Positions 1 to 5,049 of a stretch of DNA of 5,049 bases are shown here, in pieces. The position numbers were made by a program, and so were the translations under genes. Where the stretch lies: NCBI GenBank assembly GCA_904502265.1, contig CAJGDT010000135.1, positions 1 through 5,049 on the forward strand, given 5' to 3'. This DNA comes from an uncultured Barnesiella sp. Its GTDB lineage: Bacteria > Bacteroidota > Bacteroidia > Bacteroidales > Barnesiellaceae_A. The first letter of the stretch is position 1, and each line of letters starts with the position of its first letter. Under the pieces are notes generated by a model that did not search any database, was not told the origin of the DNA, and was given only the letters and a program-made list of their open reading frames with translations.

Positions 1-129
1 ATAAAATTTGTGACATAATTTTTCAAGCTACAAAATTAGCTAAAACTTGCAGATTATAAGGCATTTTTAAGCAATTTTTTTGTTAATTTTTGAATAAAGG
101 AGGGAATGTTGTTAACAACACTTCTTGCA
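1..129. other. AT-rich intergenic stretch downstream of xerD
   Basis: This stretch lies past the 3' end of xerD and runs to the window edge. It is rich in A and T runs and every frame is broken by stops, so I see no supported gene. It contains a weak inverted repeat (AGCTA at 26-30 and TAGCT at 37-41), too short to call a terminator, and the 14-bp palindrome listed separately. No clear intrinsic terminator for xerD is visible on the minus strand. What lies beyond base 1 is unknown. Confidence 0.6.
107..120. repeat. perfect 14-bp palindrome TGTTGTTAACAACA
   Basis: The two 7-base arms are exact reverse complements with no spacer, and the flanking bases (A at 106, C at 121) do not extend the match. 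It begins 10 bases beyond the xerD stop codon. With no loop and no T tract on either side it is a poor intrinsic terminator and looks more like a dimeric protein-binding site, but no known regulator can be assigned. Nine bases of it (GTTGTTAAC) recur at 3968-3976, just upstream of lplA. It could also be chance in AT-rich DNA. Confidence 0.45.
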
Positions 130-1035
130 TTACTGCTTGTTGCGAGGGTGGTACATATTAATTTCTTGACGTAAGAATTGTCGGTCGAGGTGGGTGTAAA
201 CTTCTGTAGTTGTGATACTTTCGTGTCCCAACATATTCTGTATGGCGCGCAGGTTGGCTCCGTTTTCGAGTAAGTGTGTAGCAAATGAGTGGCGTAGTGT
301 GTGTGGACTTACTTTCTTCTTTATACCACATCGCTCGCATGTATTGCGTACGATGTAGAAAACCATTACGCGAGTCATATGTCGGCCACGGCGATTGATA
401 AATAGGTAATCTTCCTCTCCGGGTTTGATGCTGATTTCACTGCGATATTGCAAGTATAGCATAATCTCATTAATGGCACTTGGTGATAAGGGTACAAGCC
501 TTTGTTTCCCACCTTTGCCATCTACGCAAATGTATTCATCATCAATGTAGAGTTGTGATAGGCGCAAATTGACAAGTTCCGATACCCGTATGCCACAACT
601 ATACAACACCTCCAATATGGCGCGGTTGCGTTGTCCTTCGGGTTGAGAGAGGTCTATCGATGCTATCATTGAGTTTATTTCATCGGTGGTAAGTATCGAG
701 GGTAGGTGTCTGCCCAAATGAGGTGTTTCGAGTTGTTCCGATGGATTCTCTTCGATGAGGCCTTCCAATACAATGAATCGAAAAAAACTTTTAATTCCCG
801 ATATTATTCGTGCCTGAGAGCGCGCACTTATGCCCAGGTCTTGTAGTGTGCACACAAAATTGACAAGAGTGTCGCGTTCTGCATCTTTCCATGACAATCC
901 GGCCGAGTCGAGATAGCGCAACAACTTTTCTACATCGTCGATATATGCTTCGATGGTGTTGTCACTCATGCCTTTTTCGAGTCGCAAGTGGGCGATATAT
1001 CGGCGTAGCAGGTTATCTTGTGTAACAGTAGTCAT
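130..1035 (-). CDS. xerD: Site-specific tyrosine recombinase XerD (XerC/D family)
   Basis: A 301-residue tyrosine recombinase, the usual length for XerC/XerD. These enzymes resolve chromosome dimers at dif in the cytoplasm, with FtsK. The N-terminal SAM-like core-binding domain spans about residues 5-90 and the catalytic domain about 110-295. The full catalytic set is visible: R150 (CGIRVSEL), K174 (DGKGGKQR), H245 and R248 (SPHTLRHS), H271 (LGHESI) and the nucleophile Y280 (VYTH). The ATG is the first possible start, because the codon just before it is an in-frame TAG. It is transcribed divergently from aroQ and appears to have its own promoter. Such single-gene, full-length Xer proteins beside housekeeping genes are normally the chromosomal recombinases rather than integrases; no integron, phage or transposon context is seen. 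The choice of XerD over XerC rests on overall resemblance and is less certain than the family. Confidence 0.85.
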   Translation of the reverse strand: MTTVTQDNLLRRYIAHLRLEKGMSDNTIEAYIDDVEKLLRYLDSAGLSWKDAERDTLVNFVCTLQDLGISARSQARIISGIKSFFRFIVLEGLIEENPSEQLETPHLGRHLPSILTTDEINSMIASIDLSQPEGQRNRAILEVLYSCGIRVSELVNLRLSQLYIDDEYICVDGKGGKQRLVPLSPSAINEIMLYLQYRSEISIKPGEEDYLFINRRGRHMTRVMVFYIVRNTCERCGIKKKVSPHTLRHSFATHLLENGANLRAIQNMLGHESITTTEVYTHLDRQFLRQEINMYHPRNKQ

Positions 1036-1064
1036 CTATGTCGTGTTAATTCCGATTTTTTTTT

Positions 1065-1079
1065 TACTTTTGCAAAAGT
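1065..1079 (+). promoter_or_regulatory. Predicted -7 element for aroQ within a palindrome
   Basis: TACTTTTG at 1065-1072 matches the Bacteroidota -7 consensus TAnnTTTG exactly, preceded by a long T run and followed by C. No good -33 TTTG stands about 20 bases upstream, so the upstream half is weak. The start would be near 1079, giving a leader of about 70 bases. Bases 1066-1079 (ACTTTTGCAAAAGT) form a perfect 14-bp palindrome, so the minus strand also carries a near -7 motif here. The palindrome might be an operator or a by-product of the motif. Confidence 0.5.
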
Positions 1080-1086
1080 TATAATA

Positions 1087-1118
1087 CAAAGATACAGAAT
1101 CTTAATAAAACGAACAAA
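1087..1118 (-). promoter_or_regulatory. Predicted Bacteroidota-type promoter of xerD
   Basis: On the minus strand, TTTG at 1118-1115 is followed after exactly 20 bases by TATCTTTG at 1094-1087. Both match the published Bacteroides consensus (-33 TTTG, -7 TAnnTTTG) at the expected spacing. Transcription would start near 1080, leaving a leader of about 45 bases before the xerD ATG. A short inverted repeat, AAGAT (1089-1093) and ATCTT (1099-1103), overlaps the -7 box. This is the best-matching promoter in the window; activity is inferred. Confidence 0.65.
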
Positions 1119-1148
1119 TATAAGTCTTGATAGACTTGCTCAACGGTT

Positions 1149-1571
1149 ATGAAGATACTTATAATAAATGGTCCAAACCTCAATTTGCTTGGCAAACGCC
1201 AGACCGACATATATGGTAATCGCTCCTTTGAGGAATATCTCGATGGGTTATATAAGCAATATCCCCAGCATCAAATAGACTATTTCCAATCAAATTGCGA
1301 GGGTGCTATCATAGACCGCTTACACGCCGATGGATTTGGAGTAGATGCGATAGTGCTCAATGCCGGAGCTTATACGCACACATCCATCGCTATTGCCGAT
1401 GCCGTGCGTTCTATCAGCGCACCGGTTGTCGAGGTACATATTTCCAATGTAAATGCACGCGAAGATTATCGCCGTGTGTCGTACCTTGCCGAGGCGTGTT
1501 GTGGATCTATTGTGGGCTTTGGATTGGATTCGTATCGTCTGGCCATAGAAGCCGTGGAGAGGTTAAAATAA
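1149..1571 (+). CDS. aroQ: 3-dehydroquinate dehydratase, type II
   Basis: A 140-residue protein, typical for type II dehydroquinases, which form dodecamers in the cytoplasm. It converts 3-dehydroquinate to 3-dehydroshikimate by anti elimination of water, the third step of the shikimate route to aromatic amino acids. Family motifs are clear: the N-terminal INGPNLNLLGKR (residues 6-17) with the catalytic lid arginine R17, the catalytic tyrosine Y22 in DIYG, the substrate-binding NAGAYTHTS (71-79), the general acid H97 in EVHISN (95-100), and the R104-ED-Y-R-R segment followed by S111. It is not the unrelated type I enzyme (AroD). It is the first gene of the plus-strand series, reads away from xerD, and its stop codon overlaps the ribosome binding site of the methyltransferase gene, so the two are very likely co-transcribed and coupled. 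Confidence 0.95.
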   Translation: MKILIINGPNLNLLGKRQTDIYGNRSFEEYLDGLYKQYPQHQIDYFQSNCEGAIIDRLHADGFGVDAIVLNAGAYTHTSIAIADAVRSISAPVVEVHISNVNAREDYRRVSYLAEACCGSIVGFGLDSYRLAIEAVERLK

Positions 1572-1575
1572 GGAG
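1570..1575 (+). promoter_or_regulatory. Shine-Dalgarno AAGGAG for the O-methyltransferase
   Basis: AAGGAG overlaps the last two bases of the aroQ stop codon and lies 4 bases before the ATG at 1580. It supports 1580 as the true start rather than any earlier start in the same open frame. It is the only plus-strand gene here with a recognisable Shine-Dalgarno sequence; the others have AT-rich leaders, as is common in Bacteroidota. Confidence 0.6.
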
Positions 1576-1579
1576 CTGT

Positions 1580-2215
1580 ATGTACGATTCATTAGAAAAA
1601 TATATTTGCGGGCACATTGATGCTGCAGAGCCGGCATTGGCACAGCTCGACCGAGATACTCATGTATATCACCTGCGTCCGCGCATGGTGTCGGGACATT
1701 TGCAAGGTCGCATTCTGAAGATGATATGTCGTATGGTGCAGCCTCGTCGTGTTTTGGAGTTGGGTACATTTACAGGTTATTCGGCACTCTGTTTTGCCGA
1801 AGGTATGCCCGAAGATGGAGAGGTGCACACCCTTGAGATAGATGATGAGGTGGAGGATTTTGCTAAAGAACACTTCGATCTATCGCCCTATGGTCACAAG
1901 ATAAAGATGATAATCGGGGATGCACTTGAGTCGATAGCCAAGCTTACCGATTCATACGACTTGGTTTTTATTGACGCCAATAAGCGCGATTATTTACGCT
2001 ATTATGAGGCGGTTTTGCCGTTGGTTCGCCCCGGTGGATTTATCCTGGCTGACAACACCTTGTGGGATGGCAAAGTAGTTACAGAACCCGATAGCAATGA
2101 TCCGCAAACTGTGGGTATAATGGCCTTTAATGATTTTGTTGCCTCCGACACCCGTGTGGAAAAAGTGATGCTTCCTCTGCGTGACGGACTCACAATTTTG
2201 TGGAAAAAACCTTGA
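1580..2215 (+). CDS. SAM-dependent O-methyltransferase (Methyltransf_3, COMT/TrmR-like)
   Basis: A 211-residue class I methyltransferase of the catechol/caffeoyl-CoA O-methyltransferase family (Pfam Methyltransf_3). Visible motifs are motif I VLELGTFTGYSA (residues 58-69), which binds S-adenosylmethionine, the acidic residue E86 after the second strand (VHTLEID), DLVFIDANKRDY (127-138) with metal ligand D132, and ADNTLWDGKV (157-166) with metal ligands D158 and N159. These predict a divalent-metal-dependent enzyme. The open frame extends back to 1295, but that part lies wholly inside aroQ and is a shadow; the start at 1580 has AAGGAG upstream and gives the normal family length. The substrate cannot be read from the sequence. 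Relatives act on catechols or on tRNA: B. subtilis TrmR (YrrM) methylates 5-hydroxyuridine at the wobble position. The neighbouring rbfA gives slight support to an RNA role, which is only inference. Confidence 0.9.
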   Translation: MYDSLEKYICGHIDAAEPALAQLDRDTHVYHLRPRMVSGHLQGRILKMICRMVQPRRVLELGTFTGYSALCFAEGMPEDGEVHTLEIDDEVEDFAKEHFDLSPYGHKIKMIIGDALESIAKLTDSYDLVFIDANKRDYLRYYEAVLPLVRPGGFILADNTLWDGKVVTEPDSNDPQTVGIMAFNDFVASDTRVEKVMLPLRDGLTILWKKP

Positions 2216-2221
2216 TAACCC

Positions 2222-2252
2222 TTGCTGTATAGACCGGAATTGTGTTATTTTG
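2222..2252 (+). promoter_or_regulatory. Possible internal promoter upstream of rbfA
   Basis: TTG at 2222-2224 and TTATTTTG at 2245-2252 are separated by 20 bases. The second box matches TAnnTTTG at every fixed position but one (T instead of A at position 2) and is followed by C, as often seen in this phylum. Together with the 70-base gap after the methyltransferase gene, the largest inside the plus-strand series, this suggests that rbfA and the permease gene have a start of their own near 2259. No terminator hairpin is seen in the gap, so read-through from aroQ is also likely. Confidence 0.4.
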
Positions 2253-2285
2253 CATTAATTATATAAACGATTGAAATAAAAAAGT

Positions 2286-2621
2286 ATGGAAACAACAAGA
2301 CAAAATAAAATAAGTCGCTTGCTCCAAAAGGAGTTGAGCGAAATCTTTTTGAATGAAACCCGCAAAATGCCGGGCACACTTGTGTCGGTGAGTATTGTGC
2401 GCATTAGCCCCGACTTGAGCATAGCCAAGGCTTATCTGAGTGTATTCCCCTCAGAGAAGGCACAAGAAACAATTGATGCTGTCAATGCATCATCGCGCGA
2501 GATTCGTTATCAATTGGCTCAACGTGTACGTTTCCAATTGCGCAAGATGCCCGAGTTGCATTTCTATCTTGACGACTCGCTCGACTATATCGAGAACATC
2601 GACAATTTGCTTAAGAAATAA
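2286..2621 (+). CDS. rbfA: 30S ribosome-binding factor RbfA
   Basis: A 111-residue basic protein with the single type II KH-like fold of RbfA, which binds the immature 30S subunit, helps mature the 5' end of 16S rRNA and matters for growth in the cold. Family features in order: N-terminal helix with R-Q-N-K-ISRLLQKELSEI (residues 5-20), the strand VSVSIVRISPDLSIAKAYLSV (33-53), the helical segment around 61-82, and the signature RFQLRKMPELHFYLDDSLDY (82-101) followed by ID-LL near the C-terminus. Its length is within the usual 100-130 residues. No clear Shine-Dalgarno precedes the ATG; the leader is A-rich. It is followed 12 bases later by the permease gene, so the two are almost surely on one transcript, although their functions differ. 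Confidence 0.94.
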   Translation: METTRQNKISRLLQKELSEIFLNETRKMPGTLVSVSIVRISPDLSIAKAYLSVFPSEKAQETIDAVNASSREIRYQLAQRVRFQLRKMPELHFYLDDSLDYIENIDNLLKK

Positions 2622-2633
2622 TCATTCTACAGC

Positions 2634-3851
2634 ATGCGTTTAGCCTTTCGCATAGCCTCACGTTACCTCTTTTCCAAGAAGTCTCACTCTGCCATCAATA
2701 TTATCTCTATGATATCGGTGTGTGGTGTGGCTATCATTACGGCTGCGCTTATATGCACCTTATCGGTATACAATGGCTTCTCGCAACTGATAGGATCGTT
2801 GCTATCTGATATGCAGCCCGAGGTGAAGATTTTGCCGGCCGAGGGCAAGACTATAGATAGTACGCTTGCTGTGTGGGATGAGATAGCATCGTGGGATGAA
2901 GTTGCATATATGACCCCTGTTATCGAGGAGGTGGCACTTGCTGTGTATGATAGACAGCAACCGGTGCATGTGAAAGGTATACCGGATGACTATAAGACGG
3001 CCGTTCCTTTTGACAAAACTATTATAAGTGGCGAATATGCACTGCGTGATGAGGTAATCTCTTATGCAATTATGGGTGCCGGTGTGGCTACACGTATTGA
3101 AGCCGGTGCCAACTATTCGCGCCCCATCGAATTATATGCACCACGTCGATATGGTCGTGTCAATCTGGCTAATCCGGCTGCATCGTTCGTGTCGCAACGT
3201 TTCTATGTATCCTCTGTTTTTTATACCAACCAAGCCGAGTATGACGACAATTATGTGTTTATACCCTTGGATGATGCACGTGTGCTATTCGATTATCCGA
3301 TCGAGGCAACAGCCTATGAACTTTGTGTGACAAAGGATGTTTCTACTCAGCGAGTTATAGAGCGCCTGCGTGCTACTCTGGGTGAGCGATATGTTGTGCA
3401 AGATCGTCTCATGCAGAGCGGTGAGTCGTTTCGCTGGATACAAATTGAGAAGTGGATAACATTCCTTATTTTAGCCTTCATCTTGCTCATTGCCACATTT
3501 AATATTGTCGGCTCAATAACAATGCTTATCGTTGACAAACAAGACGATATTGCTACTCTGCGCAAGTTGGGTGCTAATGACAATCTTATTACCAATATCT
3601 TTATGGCCGAAGGGTGGCTTATTTCGATGCTGGGTGCAATCTCTGGCTTGTTTATCGGAGTGTTGCTCTGTTGGTTGCAGCAAGAGTATGGCTTGTTGCG
3701 ATTGGGTGACTCTGGTGCATTTATAGTCGAAGCATACCCTGTTCAGTTGCAGTGGTTCGATACTTTTGTTGTTACAATAATCGTACTTTTGTTGGGTGCG
3801 GTCACCGCCGGCTATCCTGCCAAGATACTGCGTCGAAAACTGGGAGTGTAA
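2634..3851 (+). CDS. LolC/LolE-type ABC transporter permease (FtsX-like)
   Basis: A 405-residue inner-membrane protein with the four-helix layout of LolC/LolE permeases. An N-terminal amphipathic and membrane segment (about residues 20-45) is followed by a large periplasmic MacB-like domain (about 46-272), then three membrane helices (about 273-298, 327-347, 376-394) and a short basic tail (AKILRRKLGV). The cytosolic loop after helix 2, DKQDDIATLRKLGA (301-314), is the conserved coupling segment that contacts the ATPase in the FtsX superfamily. Length and layout fit LolC/E (about 400-415 residues) and not the shorter cell-division FtsX. In proteobacteria such permeases pair with the ATPase LolD to release outer-membrane lipoproteins to LolA. 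No ATPase gene is next to it, so the partner must be encoded elsewhere, and lipoprotein export remains inferred from family. The gene follows rbfA by 12 bases and ends before a 136-base gap. Confidence 0.87.
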   Translation: MRLAFRIASRYLFSKKSHSAINIISMISVCGVAIITAALICTLSVYNGFSQLIGSLLSDMQPEVKILPAEGKTIDSTLAVWDEIASWDEVAYMTPVIEEVALAVYDRQQPVHVKGIPDDYKTAVPFDKTIISGEYALRDEVISYAIMGAGVATRIEAGANYSRPIELYAPRRYGRVNLANPAASFVSQRFYVSSVFYTNQAEYDDNYVFIPLDDARVLFDYPIEATAYELCVTKDVSTQRVIERLRATLGERYVVQDRLMQSGESFRWIQIEKWITFLILAFILLIATFNIVGSITMLIVDKQDDIATLRKLGANDNLITNIFMAEGWLISMLGAISGLFIGVLLCWLQQEYGLLRLGDSGAFIVEAYPVQLQWFDTFVVTIIVLLLGAVTAGYPAKILRRKLGV

Positions 3852-3859
3852 TTCACTTC
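3843..3859 (+). terminator. Weak hairpin at the permease stop codon
   Basis: GGAGTG (3843-3848) and CACTTC (3854-3859) can pair over six positions, one of them a G-T wobble, around a 5-base loop that contains most of the stop codon. A T run appears only at 3878-3883, about 18 bases later, so this is a poor intrinsic terminator. It is listed because the plus-strand series should end in this gap and no better candidate is seen. Confidence 0.15.
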
Positions 3860-3947
3860 GTTATAATCTGTATTGAATTTTTTCCAAACTGCACCTAATA
3901 TTTGCGAAAAAAGAAAAAAAACGAACCTTTCTTATGGTTTACAAAAA

Positions 3948-3964
3948 AAAGATGTGTATCTTTG
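3948..3964 (+). promoter_or_regulatory. Predicted -7 promoter element of lplA-gcvT
   Basis: TATCTTTG at 3957-3964 is an exact match to the Bacteroidota -7 consensus TAnnTTTG. Transcription would begin near 3970, leaving a leader of about 18 bases, too short to hold a riboswitch. No good TTTG is found at the expected -33 distance. An inverted repeat, AAAGAT (3948-3953), GTGT, ATCTTT (3958-3963), overlaps the box and could serve as an operator or be incidental. The 10-base core TGTATCTTTG is identical to that of the xerD promoter. Confidence 0.55.
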
Positions 3965-3987
3965 AAAGTTGTTAACCTTAAGAACCT

Positions 3988-4971
3988 ATGAAACACATCA
4001 TTTTACCCGATAATCGTCCGCGCAGGCTGGTCTTCTATTTGGCAATGGAAGAGTATGTGGCGCGTTGTCTTGATGAGAAGGAGTGCTTCTTTATGTGGCA
4101 AGTAACACCCACGGTTATATTTGGTCGCAACCAAGTTCTCGAGGCCGAAGTCAATCTTCCTTATTGTCAAGAAAACAATATTGCTCTATTTCGTCGCAAG
4201 AGTGGCGGAGGATGTGTATACTCTGATATGGGCAATATCATGTTGTCGTATATCAAAGATGGCGATTCGGTTGGATTTGTATTCGACACATATATGCGTC
4301 TTATAGCCTTTGCATTGCAAAAGGCCGGTATTTCGGCACAAGTGTCGGGCCGTAATGATATATTGGTCGATGGTCGCAAGGTGTCGGGTAATGCATTCTA
4401 TCAACTGCCCGGCCGTAGCATTGTGCATGGCACTATGCTTTTTAATACAAATTTCGAGCATCTTGTCAATGCTATTACACCCTCGAATAATAAGTTGCAA
4501 AGCAAAGGCGTAGCCTCTGTGCGCCAACGAGTAACCAATCTCGTCGAACATACCTCTATGGGTATTGAGGATTTCAAGGCTCACATGATAAATACCTTGT
4601 GTGACAGTGAGCGTGTCCTTACCCAGGAAGAGGTAGCTGCTATAGAAGAGATAGAGCGAACCTATCTCGACGAGGCCTTTATCTATGGCCGTAGCCCTCG
4701 TTACAGCTTCAATAGTGGTATGCAACACACCAAGGCCGGAGAGGTGGCCGTAGAGATGGTTTTGCGTCACGGACTTATAGAGGGCGTGGAACTTAAGGGT
4801 GACTTTTTCGTCTTGGAAGACTATGCCCAAGAGTTGGGCAAGCGTCTTGATGGTGTAACCTTTGACCGAGAGCATATAGAAGAGGCGCTGAGGTGTTTCG
4901 ACCTCGACCGTTATATCAAAGACTTAACAACTGACAACCTTATAGAGATAATATTTACAGAAACTAATTAA
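3988..4971 (+). CDS. lplA: Lipoate-protein ligase A
   Basis: A 327-residue ligase, close to the 337 of E. coli LplA. It activates lipoate with ATP to lipoyl-AMP and transfers lipoyl to a lysine of acceptor domains such as GcvH or the E2 subunits of 2-oxoacid dehydrogenases, in the cytoplasm. Visible motifs: FYLAMEEYV (residues 16-24), FGRNQ (45-49), RRKSGGGCVYSDMGN (69-83) for lipoate and nucleotide binding, SGRNDI (120-125), the catalytic lysine K131 in GRKVSGNA, HGTML (147-151) and SKGVASVRQRVTNL (172-185). Residues from about 230 form the C-terminal accessory domain (GRSPRYSF, then LIEGVELKGDFFV). Position 17 is Y where E. coli LplA has N (FNLAVEE), a change I believe is shared by the Bacteroidales branch. 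gcvT starts 12 bases after the stop, which points to GcvH as a main target. Octanoyltransferase LipB is unlikely given the two-domain layout. Confidence 0.93.
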   Translation: MKHIILPDNRPRRLVFYLAMEEYVARCLDEKECFFMWQVTPTVIFGRNQVLEAEVNLPYCQENNIALFRRKSGGGCVYSDMGNIMLSYIKDGDSVGFVFDTYMRLIAFALQKAGISAQVSGRNDILVDGRKVSGNAFYQLPGRSIVHGTMLFNTNFEHLVNAITPSNNKLQSKGVASVRQRVTNLVEHTSMGIEDFKAHMINTLCDSERVLTQEEVAAIEEIERTYLDEAFIYGRSPRYSFNSGMQHTKAGEVAVEMVLRHGLIEGVELKGDFFVLEDYAQELGKRLDGVTFDREHIEEALRCFDLDRYIKDLTTDNLIEIIFTETN

Positions 4972-4983
4972 TAACAAAACCTT

Positions 4984-5049
4984 ATGGACAATCTATTGAA
5001 AACCTGTCTTTATGACAAACACGTGGCTCTAAAAGCACAAATGAGCCCC
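4984..5049 (+). CDS. gcvT: Glycine cleavage system T protein (aminomethyltransferase), 5' fragment
   Basis: The first 22 codons of a gene cut by the window edge. The peptide begins MDNLLKTCLYDKHVALKAQM and resembles the conserved opening of GcvT (a threonine or hydrophobic pair, then Y/F-x-x-H-x-x-L-x-A-x-M). GcvT takes the aminomethyl group bound to the lipoyl arm of GcvH and passes it to tetrahydrofolate, releasing ammonia and giving 5,10-methylene-tetrahydrofolate. The start follows lplA by 12 bases and must share its transcript. The link between lipoylation and glycine cleavage supports the call, but 22 residues alone leave room for doubt. Confidence 0.75.
   Translation, partial: MDNLLKTCLYDKHVALKAQMSP

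Noticed and set aside
106..174. Small plus-strand ORF of 22 codons (MLLTTLLALLLV...) after AAGGAGGG at 97-104
   Set aside because: The Shine-Dalgarno-like run is only about 2 bases from the ATG, which is too close, the ORF overlaps the 3' end of xerD antisense, and its start falls in the palindrome. A hydrophobic micropeptide cannot be excluded, but nothing supports it.
130..1035. Tyrosine recombinase as the integrase of a mobile element, with att sites nearby
   Set aside because: The length and motifs fit chromosomal XerC/XerD, the neighbours are housekeeping genes, and there is no tRNA gene, direct repeat pair or cargo gene in the window.
1295..1579. Longer open frame (306 codons) that would start the methyltransferase inside aroQ
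   Set aside because: This segment overlaps aroQ in another frame, its translation is rich in Cys and Arg and unlike any methyltransferase, and a good AAGGAG plus ATG at 1580 gives the normal family length.
3878..3912. Inverted repeat TTTTTTC / GAAAAAA as a terminator
   Set aside because: The arms are seven almost purely A-T pairs with a 21-base loop, expected by chance in homopolymer-rich DNA, and no T tract follows.
3852..3987. Possible riboswitch or leader RNA ahead of lplA
   Set aside because: The predicted transcription start near 3970 leaves only about 18 bases of leader, and the rest of the gap is A- and T-rich without a structured conserved core.
4186..4875. Antisense open frame of 229 codons across lplA
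   Set aside because: It lies wholly inside a well-conserved gene, shows no recognisable domain, and has no upstream promoter or ribosome binding site that I can see. It looks like a codon-bias shadow.

Overview
The window looks like a piece of a Bacteroidales (Bacteroidota) chromosome. The protein sequences, in particular the lipoate ligase opening and the LolC/E-type permease, resemble that group. Intergenic DNA carries the Bacteroidota-type -7 promoter motif TAnnTTTG, and most genes lack a good Shine-Dalgarno sequence. I cannot name a genus from this window. All complete genes are intact and dense, with no insertion sequence, tRNA, rRNA, CRISPR array or prophage gene. The region reads as ordinary core chromosome.

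Layout: bases 1-129 are AT-rich and hold no convincing gene, only a perfect 14-bp palindrome. On the minus strand, xerD (130-1035) encodes a tyrosine recombinase with a complete catalytic set. A 113-bp gap follows with oppositely oriented promoter motifs that face each other. On the plus strand come aroQ (type II 3-dehydroquinate dehydratase), an SAM-dependent O-methyltransferase (its start is at 1580, not in the longer open frame that runs back over aroQ), rbfA (30S maturation factor), and a LolC/LolE-type four-helix ABC permease. A 136-bp gap with a perfect -7 motif precedes lplA (lipoate-protein ligase), and 12 bp after it begins gcvT, of which only the first 22 codons are in the window.

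How the genes work together: lplA and gcvT make functional sense as a pair. GcvH of the glycine cleavage system must carry lipoate, which LplA attaches, and GcvT then acts on the aminomethyl-lipoyl form of GcvH. The aroQ to permease series is a mixed housekeeping cluster (shikimate pathway, a possible tRNA or small-molecule methyltransferase, ribosome maturation, lipoprotein export). It is probably transcribed from a promoter before aroQ, with a second likely start before rbfA.

I found no convincing undescribed system. The observations most worth checking are the overlapping promoter and palindrome arrangement between xerD and aroQ, the shared promoter architecture of xerD and lplA, and the possible RNA substrate of the methyltransferase beside rbfA.
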